Shown: in pieces, positions 1-7,542 of the stretch
Layout of the letters: every line of letters begins with the position of its first letter
Position numbering within the stretch: the first letter of the stretch is position 1
Assembly (NCBI GenBank): GCA_038227995.1
Contig: JBBRPP010000026.1
Coordinates: 11,066-75,065, forward strand
Origin: WLMZ01 sp038227995
Lineage (GTDB): Bacteria > Actinomycetota > Acidimicrobiia > Acidimicrobiales > Ilumatobacteraceae
Reading direction: 5' to 3'
DNA: 64,000 bases
Program-made: the position numbers and the translations under genes
Notes under the pieces: generated by a model
Seen by the model: only the letters and a program-made list of their open reading frames with translations
Database searches by the model: none
Told to the model about the DNA's origin: nothing

Positions 1-4
1 ACTG

Positions 5-2125
5 ATGCCCATTGCCTCTCCCCTCGTTCCCCACACGGCTGCCGGATGTCTCGTTGCGCCGAACGGATTGTCGCTGCCGCTTCGCGAGGTCGCGATCACG
101 GTCGACGCCCACGTCGACGCAGTGTCGATCACGACCACGGCAACCTTCGCGAACTCGTCGACGACACCGCTCGAGGTCTCATATGTCTGCCCGCTGCCCG
201 CCGGCTACGCGCCGACCGCAGCGGCGTGCGTGCTCGCGGGCCGCACCGTCATCGCCGAACTCGTCGCGCGCCGACAGGCGATCGAGGCATACGACGATGC
301 CGTCGCGGAAGGTCGTACGGCTGCAATCGCGACGCAGATCGGCGCCGAGCTGTTCTCGTTCACGATCGGCAACATCGCTGTCGACGAGATCGCGTCGATC
401 TCGGTGACGATGGTCGGCATCGCCGATGTCGACGATGGTCAAGCGACGGTGCGCATCCCCCTGCACGTCGGTGAACGCTTCCAGCCGGCCGACACGTTCA
501 GCGTCCAGCCGGCGCGGCGGAACCACGCGGGCCGCGACGAGCCGGTTGCCGCGGTGACCGTGATCGCGCACGACGTGAACGCCACGATCGCGACCCACGA
601 TGCGACATATGCAACGACCGGCGGGGTGACGACCGCTCACGTCGTGGCTGGGCTGGACGGTGACCTCGTGATCCGCTGGCCGGCACGCACCGATTGGGTC
701 GCGCGGCTCACCGACGACGGACCCCTGCGCTGGCTCACGGTGAGCGCAACTGGCGCGCGCGTCACCGATCGAGCCGCTCGTGACATCGTCGTTCTGATCG
801 ATCGGTCGGGGTCGATGGACGGCTGGCAGATGGGTGCTGCGTGCGACGTCGCCGCATCGATCGTCAACCGGCTCGATGCGCGCGACCGGGTGTGCGTCCT
901 CGCCTTCGACAACGAGCTGTCGATGCCGGACGGAGTCAGCGGCTTCGGCTCCGCTGACGCGGCCAGGCGCCGAGTCGTCAATGACTGGCTGCGCGGGCTG
1001 ACAGCACGCGGTGGCACGGAGTTGACCCGCGCCCTGATGACCGCGTCGGGTCTCGTCGCCCAGAGCACGGCGGCGACGATCGTCGTGATCACCGATGCCG
1101 AGATCGGCGATGAAGCCCGGTGCGTGGCGGCGGTTGGGATGTGTGCCGCCGACGTCGTGACGGTCGGTGTCGGCTCCAGCGTCAACGGCGGTCTGCTGCA
1201 CGCGATGTCGGCGGCTTCCGGCGGTTGGTACACCACGATCGAGTCAGCGGATCGCCTCGCCGACGCAGTCGGTGACATCGCCGCTCGCGTCGCAGGGCCG
1301 GCGACCGCGATCAGGGCGGTGCGCCTCGTCGGCGCGGCATCTGATGTCGTCTGGTCCGACCGTCTGCCGTCGTTGTACGCGGGACACCAGACCGTGATGC
1401 GAGCCCAGCTGACGGGACGACCAACTGCCGTGGTCGTCTCCGGCCCAGGGTTCGAGCAGACGGTCGAGATCGAAGGTGGCGTGGCGCCGACCGCTCGCGC
1501 GCTGTGGGCGACGGGCCGGGTGGCCGCTCTGTTGCGTGAACCCGATCGCGAACAGGACGCGTTGGCCGTGGCGTTGTTCGGCGGTGTGCTGTGCCCATTG
1601 ACCGCGTTCATCGCCGTCGACTCGTCGGGACGGCAACTCGACGATCCGCCCGTTCGGGTCGACGTCGGCCATCTCGACACCGATCCCTTCAGTTCGCAGC
1701 TGATGTCGGCCCGAGGTGGTGCGGTGGCACCCAGCCCGTCGAGCGCGAGCGCATCGGCGCCGTCGATGCGGCCGATGCCGTCGATGCCGATGCCTCGCCG
1801 CCGGTTGTTCACGAGCGGCGCCGAGCGGCTATTGCGTCATGCGACGAGCGAACCGTCGCCGTCGCAGCTCGCCACGTTCGGCTCGCTGTGCGCTCTCATC
1901 GCGGCGTACGAGGGTTCACCGGTTCCGACCGCCGGCGATCGGACGGCGCTGCTCGGTGCGTGGGCCGAACTCGCTGTCGATCACCTCGGTGGGCGCAATG
2001 GGGCCGACGCCAAGCAACTCGCCCAGTTGATCGCCGCGGCCACGGTGGACACGGGCGATGCGGCGTGGCGTGCCCTGCTCACGTGGGCCGTTGCGATCAG
2101 CCGCGGCGGGAACGCTTCTTGTTGA
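5..2125 (+). CDS. VIT and VWA domain protein
   Basis: The protein of about 706 residues starts with a VIT (vault/inter-alpha-trypsin) domain, roughly residues 1-140, followed by a von Willebrand factor A domain at about 258-430. The metal-ion adhesion site DRSGS is intact at residues 266-270. The C-terminal part is low in clear motifs and has a Ser/Pro/Met-rich linker near residues 575-600. No signal peptide or membrane segment is evident, so a cytoplasmic scaffold or protein-binding role is plausible, as for other bacterial VIT-VWA proteins; the ligand is unknown. The frame is open to the window edge, so the true start could lie upstream. The 3' end overlaps the convergent gene by 29 bases. 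Confidence 0.85.
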   Translation: MPIASPLVPHTAAGCLVAPNGLSLPLREVAITVDAHVDAVSITTTATFANSSTTPLEVSYVCPLPAGYAPTAAACVLAGRTVIAELVARRQAIEAYDDAVAEGRTAAIATQIGAELFSFTIGNIAVDEIASISVTMVGIADVDDGQATVRIPLHVGERFQPADTFSVQPARRNHAGRDEPVAAVTVIAHDVNATIATHDATYATTGGVTTAHVVAGLDGDLVIRWPARTDWVARLTDDGPLRWLTVSATGARVTDRAARDIVVLIDRSGSMDGWQMGAACDVAASIVNRLDARDRVCVLAFDNELSMPDGVSGFGSADAARRRVVNDWLRGLTARGGTELTRALMTASGLVAQSTAATIVVITDAEIGDEARCVAAVGMCAADVVTVGVGSSVNGGLLHAMSAASGGWYTTIESADRLADAVGDIAARVAGPATAIRAVRLVGAASDVVWSDRLPSLYAGHQTVMRAQLTGRPTAVVVSGPGFEQTVEIEGGVAPTARALWATGRVAALLREPDREQDALAVALFGGVLCPLTAFIAVDSSGRQLDDPPVRVDVGHLDTDPFSSQLMSARGGAVAPSPSSASASAPSMRPMPSMPMPRRRLFTSGAERLLRHATSEPSPSQLATFGSLCALIAAYEGSPVPTAGDRTALLGAWAELAVDHLGGRNGADAKQLAQLIAAATVDTGDAAWRALLTWAVAISRGGNASC

Positions 2126-2522
2126 TGCCGATGGGGCTGCGGCGATCGAGGGCCGGCGCGTGAACTGATGTGGTCGCGTCGATCGTCATCTGGATCCCGT
2201 CCTTGTCGACATCGATCGGGTCGCTGGGCGCCTCTTGGATCTGCACCGATTCGGGCTTGGGCTTGATGCCCATCGCTTGTTCGAGCCCGAACATGCCGGC
2301 CGCCATGACGGCACCGATGCCGCCGTACCGCCGCTGTGCGGTGCGGATGTAGTCAGGGTTCGCCGGACTGATCGGCTCGAGATCCACGTCCTCGTCGACC
2401 TCTTCGACCTCGTCCGCGTCATCGACGTCGTCCGCGATCGGGTCGTCGATCGGGTCGTCGATCTGATCGTCGATCTGATCGTCGATCGGTTCTTCGGCAG
2501 GCGTCGCGACGTCGTCATCCAC
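2097..2522 (-). CDS. Hypothetical protein with acidic Asp-rich repeat
   Basis: This 141-residue protein is not recognised. Its first half is extremely acidic, with a short IDDQ/IDDP repeat, and the second half is more ordinary: a TAQRRYGGIG segment, a small hydrophobic stretch around GAVMAAGMFGLEQAMG, and a basic tail KKRSRRG. The start is taken at a GTG at 2522 because coding character stops there although the frame continues upstream into the nei gene. It is convergent with the VIT/VWA gene (29-base overlap) and divergent from nei. The basic tail with an acidic head might suggest nucleic-acid or protein contacts, but that is speculation. Confidence 0.6.
   Translation of the reverse strand: MDDDVATPAEEPIDDQIDDQIDDPIDDPIADDVDDADEVEEVDEDVDLEPISPANPDYIRTAQRRYGGIGAVMAAGMFGLEQAMGIKPKPESVQIQEAPSDPIDVDKDGIQMTIDATTSVHAPALDRRSPIGINKKRSRRG
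2437..2484 (-). repeat. Four tandem 12-base repeats in coding sequence
   Basis: Four back-to-back units of the form ATCGGGTCGTCG / ATCTGATCGTCG (plus strand) encode the IDDQ/IDDP units of the acidic protein. Length variation between strains by slippage would be in frame. Confidence 0.8.
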
Positions 2523-2608
2523 GTGGTCACTGTAACGGCAGCGATGCGTCACGGGTCGGCCGCGGGTGGTCGACAGTGGCATGGCGCGAGCGGCCTGATG
2601 AAGCGAAC

Positions 2609-2614
2609 TACAAT
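2609..2614 (+). promoter_or_regulatory. -10 box of nei, leaderless type
   Basis: TACAAT ends 8 bases before the GTG start at 2623. There is no Shine-Dalgarno sequence, so transcription probably begins at or next to the start codon. Confidence 0.6.
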
Positions 2615-2622
2615 CATTGTTC

Positions 2623-3546
2623 GTGCCAGAGGGTGACACCATCCACCGCACCGCGACAGCGCTCCGTACAGCGTTGGTGGGCAAGCCAACGGTGAGTTTC
2701 AGCGCGCCGAGGTTGCTCGGCCCGGCGCCAACGGCCGGCCGCACGATCGAGCGCGTCGAGAGCCACGGCAAGCATCTCGAGATCGTGTGGGACGACGGGC
2801 TGACGCTGCACACGCACATGCGCATGACCGGCTCGTGGCACCTCTACCGAATCGGCGAGCGCTGGCGCAAGCGCACCGACCAACTGCGAGTCTCGATCGA
2901 GGTCACCGACTGGGTCGCGGTGTGCTTCAACGCACCGGTCGTCGAGACCTATCGCCAGTTCGATCGTCACCGTCACCCTGGGTTCGGTCGACTCGGTCCC
3001 GATCTCTGCACACCCAACGCCGATCTTCGTGAGTGCGTCGACCGGATGCTCGACTACGTGGACAAGGACACGCCGATTTCCGAGGTGCTGCTCGATCAGC
3101 ACATCGCCTGTGGCGTCGGCAACGTCTATCGGGCCGAGGTGCTGTGGGCAGTCGAGTTGAGTCCGTTCACGCCTGTCGGTGCGCTCGCCGTCACCGATGC
3201 CGAGCAGATCATCAACGCTGCGGCGCGAATGCTGCGGGCGAACCTCGTCGAGAGCAAGCGTGTGACCGTACCCGGCATGGCTGGCGGGCTGGCCGTCTAC
3301 GGTCGCAACGGTCAACGCTGCGAGCGCTGTGGCGACACGATTCAGGTCAAGCGCGTCGGAGAGCTGAACCGCCTGCTGTACTGGTGCCCGGGTTGCCAGT
3401 CGCGCGGCGACGCACGTGTCGCGCCGACGCCGCCGTCCGGTTCAGAGCGGCCGATGGATCCCCACCCGGCCGCTGCACTGTTCCTGTCAGACCTGCCGTG
3501 GAACCGTCACCCCGACCACCCTGAGCACGAGGCACGCCCCGCCTGA
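2623..3546 (+). CDS. nei: Endonuclease VIII / Nei-type DNA glycosylase
   Basis: A base-excision repair glycosylase/AP lyase of the Fpg/Nei superfamily that removes oxidised bases. The GTG start at 2623 is fixed by the chemistry: it gives Met-Pro2-Glu3, with Pro2 the Schiff-base nucleophile and Glu3 the general acid, followed by GDTIH. Lys50 in ESHGKHLEI matches the conserved minor-groove lysine. The C-terminal zinc finger is complete (CERCGDTIQ... CPGC). The 307 residues are somewhat longer than E. coli Nei because of a tail after the finger. A second family member, Fpg, lies at 39878-40717. The gene stands alone and has its own leaderless-type promoter. Confidence 0.9.
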   Translation: MPEGDTIHRTATALRTALVGKPTVSFSAPRLLGPAPTAGRTIERVESHGKHLEIVWDDGLTLHTHMRMTGSWHLYRIGERWRKRTDQLRVSIEVTDWVAVCFNAPVVETYRQFDRHRHPGFGRLGPDLCTPNADLRECVDRMLDYVDKDTPISEVLLDQHIACGVGNVYRAEVLWAVELSPFTPVGALAVTDAEQIINAAARMLRANLVESKRVTVPGMAGGLAVYGRNGQRCERCGDTIQVKRVGELNRLLYWCPGCQSRGDARVAPTPPSGSERPMDPHPAAALFLSDLPWNRHPDHPEHEARPA

Positions 3547-3561
3547 CGGCCTGTCGTCGGC

Positions 3562-4785
3562 TCAGTAGTCGTACGTTGCGAACGGGTTGAGGAACTGAGT
3601 TCGCCACATCCGGGCCCGGTCCACCTCGCTGAGTTCCGCTCGGTCGCAGACCTCAGACCAGTTGGCGGTGATAGCCGTGATCTGATGGTCGATGATGTCG
3701 CGGGCGTGTGCTGGCGTCAGGTGATAGATCGCCGCGCTGTCGACGCAGCCGGCCACCTGGCTGGAGCGGTATCCGTCGGGGCCATACGCCATCACCTGTT
3801 GGGCCTCTTCGCCCGAGCGCGGTGACGGAACGATGTCGTAGGCGGGCGTCAGCGTGAGCAGACGACCATCCCAGAAGGCGGCGTGATTGCGGCCGTGGTC
3901 GTCGGTGTTGCCACACAGGATGTTGAACGTGATCCGCGCGAAGAGTTCGTGCAGGGTGTGCTCCGGATCAGTGAATCGCGCGCGGATCTGATGGGCGAGG
4001 TCGACGTATGTCGCGTATCGCCCACCGGGGAAGGGATCGAGTCCCAGGATGGTGAGCGCTGAGACCATCGCTCGTCGAGACCCTGTTGTCGTGCGATCGA
4101 AGCGTTCCACCAGGAGCACGTCCTTGCCGAGCGCGGTCGTGAGGTCGACTGCGGCGACGTCGATGCCCGCGCGCCGGGCGAGTTCCATCGCCACGAATTC
4201 CGCCTTGACCACCGGTGTCGTGTCGGTGGTCGATCCGAACTTCGCGATGAAGCGCCGAGCACCGTGCGACAGCAGTGCCTTCGGACGGGCTCCTCCGACG
4301 GCAGAGCTGCCGTGCAGCAACGCGAGGTCGAGGGTGGGCGAGAGAAGCGTGCCGCTTTCGATGCGGTCGGCTGCTTCGAGCAATTCGTCGAGAGTGGCGC
4401 TGCCAGATTCGCGCGCGATGTATTCGGTGGGAGACGCCTGGAAGTCGAGCGCCCCGATGCGATCGGAGCCGGATTCCAACAGGTACGTGAGCGGGCTGAG
4501 ATCGCCGGTGCCGCGCCTGGCGTTCCGGTTGTCGATGACTCGCTGACCCCAACTGTCGGGGCCCGAGTCGGCGATGCAGCCGGCGATGTCGCCGAACAGG
4601 GGTGGCTGTGGTCCGGTGCGAAGTGGAAGTTCGGGGAGGTACAGCGAGATGCAGTTCTCACGCTCGAGATAGCTGCGTCCGTACGTGAACACGATCATGG
4701 TCCGTTGCTGGTCCAATCGCCCGGCAACCACGGGCTCGACCGTGCCGGGCAACCAGATCCAGACGAACGCGGTGGTGTCAGCCAT
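3562..4785 (-). CDS. hipA: HipA-type serine/threonine kinase toxin
   Basis: The 407-residue protein has the HipA fold signature. An N-terminal subdomain (about 1-110) is followed by a glycine-rich nucleotide loop (GSSAVGGARPKA, about 159-170), the ATP-binding lysine in IAKFGS (Lys182), the catalytic loop NTDDHGRN (293-300) and the metal-binding PAYDIVP (314-320). All catalytic elements are intact. Classical HipA phosphorylates glutamyl-tRNA synthetase; the target here cannot be read from sequence. Unusually for the classical pair, the residue that would be the autophosphorylated serine loop is not clear. The hipB-like gene lies 27 bases upstream on the same strand, as expected for a type II toxin-antitoxin operon. 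Confidence 0.85.
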   Translation of the reverse strand: MADTTAFVWIWLPGTVEPVVAGRLDQQRTMIVFTYGRSYLERENCISLYLPELPLRTGPQPPLFGDIAGCIADSGPDSWGQRVIDNRNARRGTGDLSPLTYLLESGSDRIGALDFQASPTEYIARESGSATLDELLEAADRIESGTLLSPTLDLALLHGSSAVGGARPKALLSHGARRFIAKFGSTTDTTPVVKAEFVAMELARRAGIDVAAVDLTTALGKDVLLVERFDRTTTGSRRAMVSALTILGLDPFPGGRYATYVDLAHQIRARFTDPEHTLHELFARITFNILCGNTDDHGRNHAAFWDGRLLTLTPAYDIVPSPRSGEEAQQVMAYGPDGYRSSQVAGCVDSAAIYHLTPAHARDIIDHQITAITANWSEVCDRAELSEVDRARMWRTQFLNPFATYDY

Positions 4786-4812
4786 CAGCGTCAGCCATCA
4801 GTGTCAGTCATG

Positions 4813-5142
4813 TCAGAAGTCGTCGTTGTACGGGCGCATCGGCCGGACGAGTTGTGGCAGGAGTGCGAGCTGATCGCGCACGCGACCGGCCTCGAGCACA
4901 CGGCGTGTGGGGTCGCCGTCGAAGAGGACGACGCCCACGATCGTCGCCGCTTCGAATGCCGTCCCGATCGCCACCGTCGGGTCGCCCGATTCGACCTTGC
5001 GGATGGTCGGCACGCTGACGCCCACGCGTTCCGCCAGTTCCGCAACGGTCATTCGTCGCTGCACACGAGCGAGTCTGACCTGCCCGGCGAGCAGCCGGAC
5101 GGCCTCGACCGTGGCAGGTGAGGTCGCCCTCGGGTGTGACAT
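4813..5142 (-). CDS. hipB: HipB-type XRE helix-turn-helix antitoxin
   Basis: A 109-residue protein with an XRE helix-turn-helix (about residues 20-75: LARVQRRMTVAELAERVGVS followed by the recognition helix VPTIRKVESG). The C-terminal tail is the likely HipA contact. It precedes hipA by 27 bases, the order usual for antitoxin-toxin pairs. The ATG at 5142 lies 6 bases from a TATATT -10 box, so the mRNA is probably leaderless. A short dyad covers that -10 box and is a candidate autoregulatory operator. Confidence 0.85.
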   Translation of the reverse strand: MSHPRATSPATVEAVRLLAGQVRLARVQRRMTVAELAERVGVSVPTIRKVESGDPTVAIGTAFEAATIVGVVLFDGDPTRRVLEAGRVRDQLALLPQLVRPMRPYNDDF

Positions 5143-5146
5143 GTGA

Positions 5147-5159
5147 GCAATATACTTGC
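5147..5159 (-). promoter_or_regulatory. hipBA -10 box within a GCAA/TTGC dyad
   Basis: On the minus strand the -10 box TATATT (5149-5154) ends 6 bases before the hipB ATG. It is embedded in the dyad GCAAGTATATTGC, where 4-base arms flank a 5-base centre. A HipB-like repressor bound here would block its own promoter. That use is inferred. Confidence 0.5.
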
Positions 5160-5189
5160 GCTCTGCTAGCTACAGGCAAACTTTGGTTT

Positions 5190-5828
5190 CTATTTGTTCG
5201 CCTTCAAGCCGTTGAGAAGGGCCGCGATCAGCTGCCGCTGTACCTCTTGCCAGCCGGTACCGGGAGGTCCGACGCCCCGCATCTCGAGACTCACCGGGCC
5301 GTGACAGGCCGACCACACCATCTGTGCGGTGAGGAGTGGGTCGCGGCGTTGCAGGAGGCCGGCGTCCATCGCTCGCTCCAGCCGATCGGCAAGCATGTTG
5401 AGCGCTCTCGCCGCGACGGCGCCCAGTGCCGGCGTTTGCGGCTGCTCGAACTTCTTGCTGCCGAACATCAGGTCGTAGTGGGTCGGGTTGGCGAGCGCGA
5501 ACTCACGGTACTTCTCGGCGCACCGGCGGAGGTCGGCGAGGGGGCTCGACGTCGTTCGCGTCGATTCCATTGCATCGCCAAGCCGCCGGAAGCCGTCGAT
5601 CAGCAGGCCCTCGATCACGCCGTCCTTGCCGCCGAAGCGCGAGTACACGTTCATCGTGCTGCCGCCGGCGGCCGCTGCGATGCGTCGGACGGTCAACGCC
5701 TCGATCCCCTCTGACGCCAGCAGTTCGCCAGCAGCATCGAGGATCGCCTTCGAGGCTGCGTCGACGGTGCGTGGTGCCACGCCGAGACCGTAACCGTCGC
5801 GGGGTGGGGGAGCGGTGGCCGATGTCAC
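5190..5828 (-). CDS. TetR family transcriptional regulator
   Basis: A 212-residue regulator. The N-terminal TetR helix-turn-helix is clear at about residues 25-70 (ILDAAGELLASEGIEALTVR, then AAAAGGSTMNVYSRFGGKDG). The C-terminal ligand-binding half resembles the TetR_C_33/WHG type (the stretch around FALANPTHYDLMFG). The GTG start at 5828 lies 6 bases from a TAGTTT -10 box. It is divergent from the exporter at 5915, with a perfect palindrome between them, so it most likely represses both genes and is released by a compound that the pump exports. Confidence 0.9.
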   Translation of the reverse strand: MTSATAPPPRDGYGLGVAPRTVDAASKAILDAAGELLASEGIEALTVRRIAAAAGGSTMNVYSRFGGKDGVIEGLLIDGFRRLGDAMESTRTTSSPLADLRRCAEKYREFALANPTHYDLMFGSKKFEQPQTPALGAVAARALNMLADRLERAMDAGLLQRRDPLLTAQMVWSACHGPVSLEMRGVGPPGTGWQEVQRQLIAALLNGLKANK

Positions 5829-5834
5829 GTGGAC

Positions 5835-5840
5835 AAACTA
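5835..5840 (-). promoter_or_regulatory. -10 box of tetR, leaderless type
   Basis: TAGTTT on the minus strand ends 6 bases before the GTG start at 5828. Confidence 0.5.
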
Positions 5841-5849
5841 TAACGAGTC

Positions 5850-5864
5850 GATAACACTGTTATC
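5850..5864. promoter_or_regulatory. TetR operator palindrome
   Basis: GATAACACTGTTATC is a perfect inverted repeat of two 7-base arms (GATAACA / TGTTATC) around one central base. It sits between the divergent tetR and exporter genes, 10 bases upstream of the tetR -10 box, where binding would block tetR and probably the exporter promoter. Confidence 0.75.
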
Positions 5865-5914
5865 AACATCCGTTGTCACGTCGGTCGTCAACGGTCCGCA
5901 GGAGGAGAAGCGTC

Positions 5915-7522
5915 ATGAGTGAATTCGAAGAGTTGGTGTCGCCGGATGTCCAGCGACGTCGCTGGATGATCCTGGCCGTGCTGTGTCTGTCGGTGTTCGT
6001 CATCGTCATCGACGGCACGATCATCAACGTCGCGCTTCCGACGCTGGTCAAGGAACTCGGCGCGACCACGAGTCAGCTGCAGTGGGTCGTCGACGCCTAC
6101 ACGCTCGTGTTCGCCGGGCTGCTGCTCGCCGCCGGAAGCCTCGGTGACCGCTTCGGGCGCAAGGGCTTCCTGATGGCCGGGATGGCGCTCTTCGGTCTGT
6201 TCTCCGGGCTCGGAGCCATGGCATCGTCACCGGGACAGCTCATCGCCGCTCGAGGCGCGATGGGCATCGGTGCCGCGTTGATCTTCCCGGCCACGTTGGC
6301 GATCCTCGTCAACGTGTTCCGCGACCCGAAAGAACGGGCGGGTGCTATCGCGCTGTGGGCGGCGACCAGTGGTCTGTCTGTCGCGCTCGGCCCGGTGACC
6401 GGAGGCTTCCTGCTCGAGCACTTCTGGTGGGGGTCGGTTCTGATGGTGAACGTGCCGATCGTGGTCGTCGCGATCGTGCTCATCGCGGCGATCGTGCCGA
6501 CGTCTCGTGACACCTCGATCCAGCGCTTCGATCCCCTGGGCATGGTGCTGTCGATCAGCGGTGTGTCGCTGTTGGTGTGGGCAGTGATCGAGGGTCCCGC
6601 GAACGGTTGGCTCTCACCGACCAGTGTCGGCGCATTCGCGCTGGCACTCGCACTGCTGACAGCGTTCATCCGGGTCGAACAGCGCAGCAGCCATCCGATG
6701 CTCGACGTCAAGGTCTTCAGCAACGCCCGGTTCACGGCGGGCAGCGTCTCGGTGACGGTGGCGTTCTTCGCCCTCTTCGGCTTCATCTTCATGGTGACCC
6801 AGTACTTCCAGTTCGTGCGTGGCTACGGCACGCTGTCGGCAGGCGTGCACACGCTGCCGTTCGCCCTGTTCACCGGCGCGGCTGCCCCGGCATCGGCCAA
6901 GCTGGCCGAGCGATTCGGCACCAAGCGCGTCGTCACCACCGGCTTGGCGATGATGGCGGTCGGGTTCTTCGGTGCCGGTCTGCTGCGCGCCGAGTCGCCG
7001 TACGTCTATGTCGTCGCCACGATGTTCTTCATGGGTGGTGGGCTCGGGCTCGTCAACGCGCCGGCTACCGAAGCGATCATGGGTTCGCTGCCGCCGGAGA
7101 AGGCGGGCGTCGGCTCGGCGGTCAACGATACGACCCGCGAGCTCGGTGGCACGCTGGGCGTCGCCGTGGTCGGCAGCCTGTTCTCGTCGCTCTACGGTTC
7201 GTCGCTCATCTCGGGTACCAAGGGCATGCCGATCCCCAGTTCCGCACTTGCAGCGGCGAAGGACAGCGTCGGTGCGGCCGTGCAGGTCGCTGCGCAAGCA
7301 GGGAAGCTGAACGGGCCGGCAGCGGGCAACGCCGTCAAGCACGCTGTCGACACAGCGTTCATGCACGGTTTCCGCGGCGGCTCGTGGGCCGCGGCCGGCG
7401 TCGTGCTGATCGGTGTCTTCCTGGCCTTCCGATATCTGCCCAATCGGGCGGAGGCCCCCGCGGCGGACCCGCTGATCGACGGGGAGATCGATCAGAACGG
7501 CTTCGTCTTCGAGACCGCCTGA
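5915..7522 (+). CDS. DHA2-type MFS drug exporter (EmrB/QacA)
   Basis: A 535-residue proton-driven exporter of the 14-helix DHA2 family. It shows the motif A region LAAGSLGDRFGRKG after helix 2, the DGTIINVALPTL helix 1 motif typical of EmrB/QacA, and the GxxxGPxxGG-like motif C (SVALGPVTGGFL) in helix 5. The ATG at 5915 is chosen over an upstream one at 5873 because a strong AGGAGG ribosome site sits just before it and the upstream codons overlap the operator region. It is paired with the divergent TetR regulator. The substrate is unknown. Confidence 0.9.
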   Translation: MSEFEELVSPDVQRRRWMILAVLCLSVFVIVIDGTIINVALPTLVKELGATTSQLQWVVDAYTLVFAGLLLAAGSLGDRFGRKGFLMAGMALFGLFSGLGAMASSPGQLIAARGAMGIGAALIFPATLAILVNVFRDPKERAGAIALWAATSGLSVALGPVTGGFLLEHFWWGSVLMVNVPIVVVAIVLIAAIVPTSRDTSIQRFDPLGMVLSISGVSLLVWAVIEGPANGWLSPTSVGAFALALALLTAFIRVEQRSSHPMLDVKVFSNARFTAGSVSVTVAFFALFGFIFMVTQYFQFVRGYGTLSAGVHTLPFALFTGAAAPASAKLAERFGTKRVVTTGLAMMAVGFFGAGLLRAESPYVYVVATMFFMGGGLGLVNAPATEAIMGSLPPEKAGVGSAVNDTTRELGGTLGVAVVGSLFSSLYGSSLISGTKGMPIPSSALAAAKDSVGAAVQVAAQAGKLNGPAAGNAVKHAVDTAFMHGFRGGSWAAAGVVLIGVFLAFRYLPNRAEAPAADPLIDGEIDQNGFVFETA

Positions 7523-7542
7523 CCCGATCCGAGACGGCGGTT

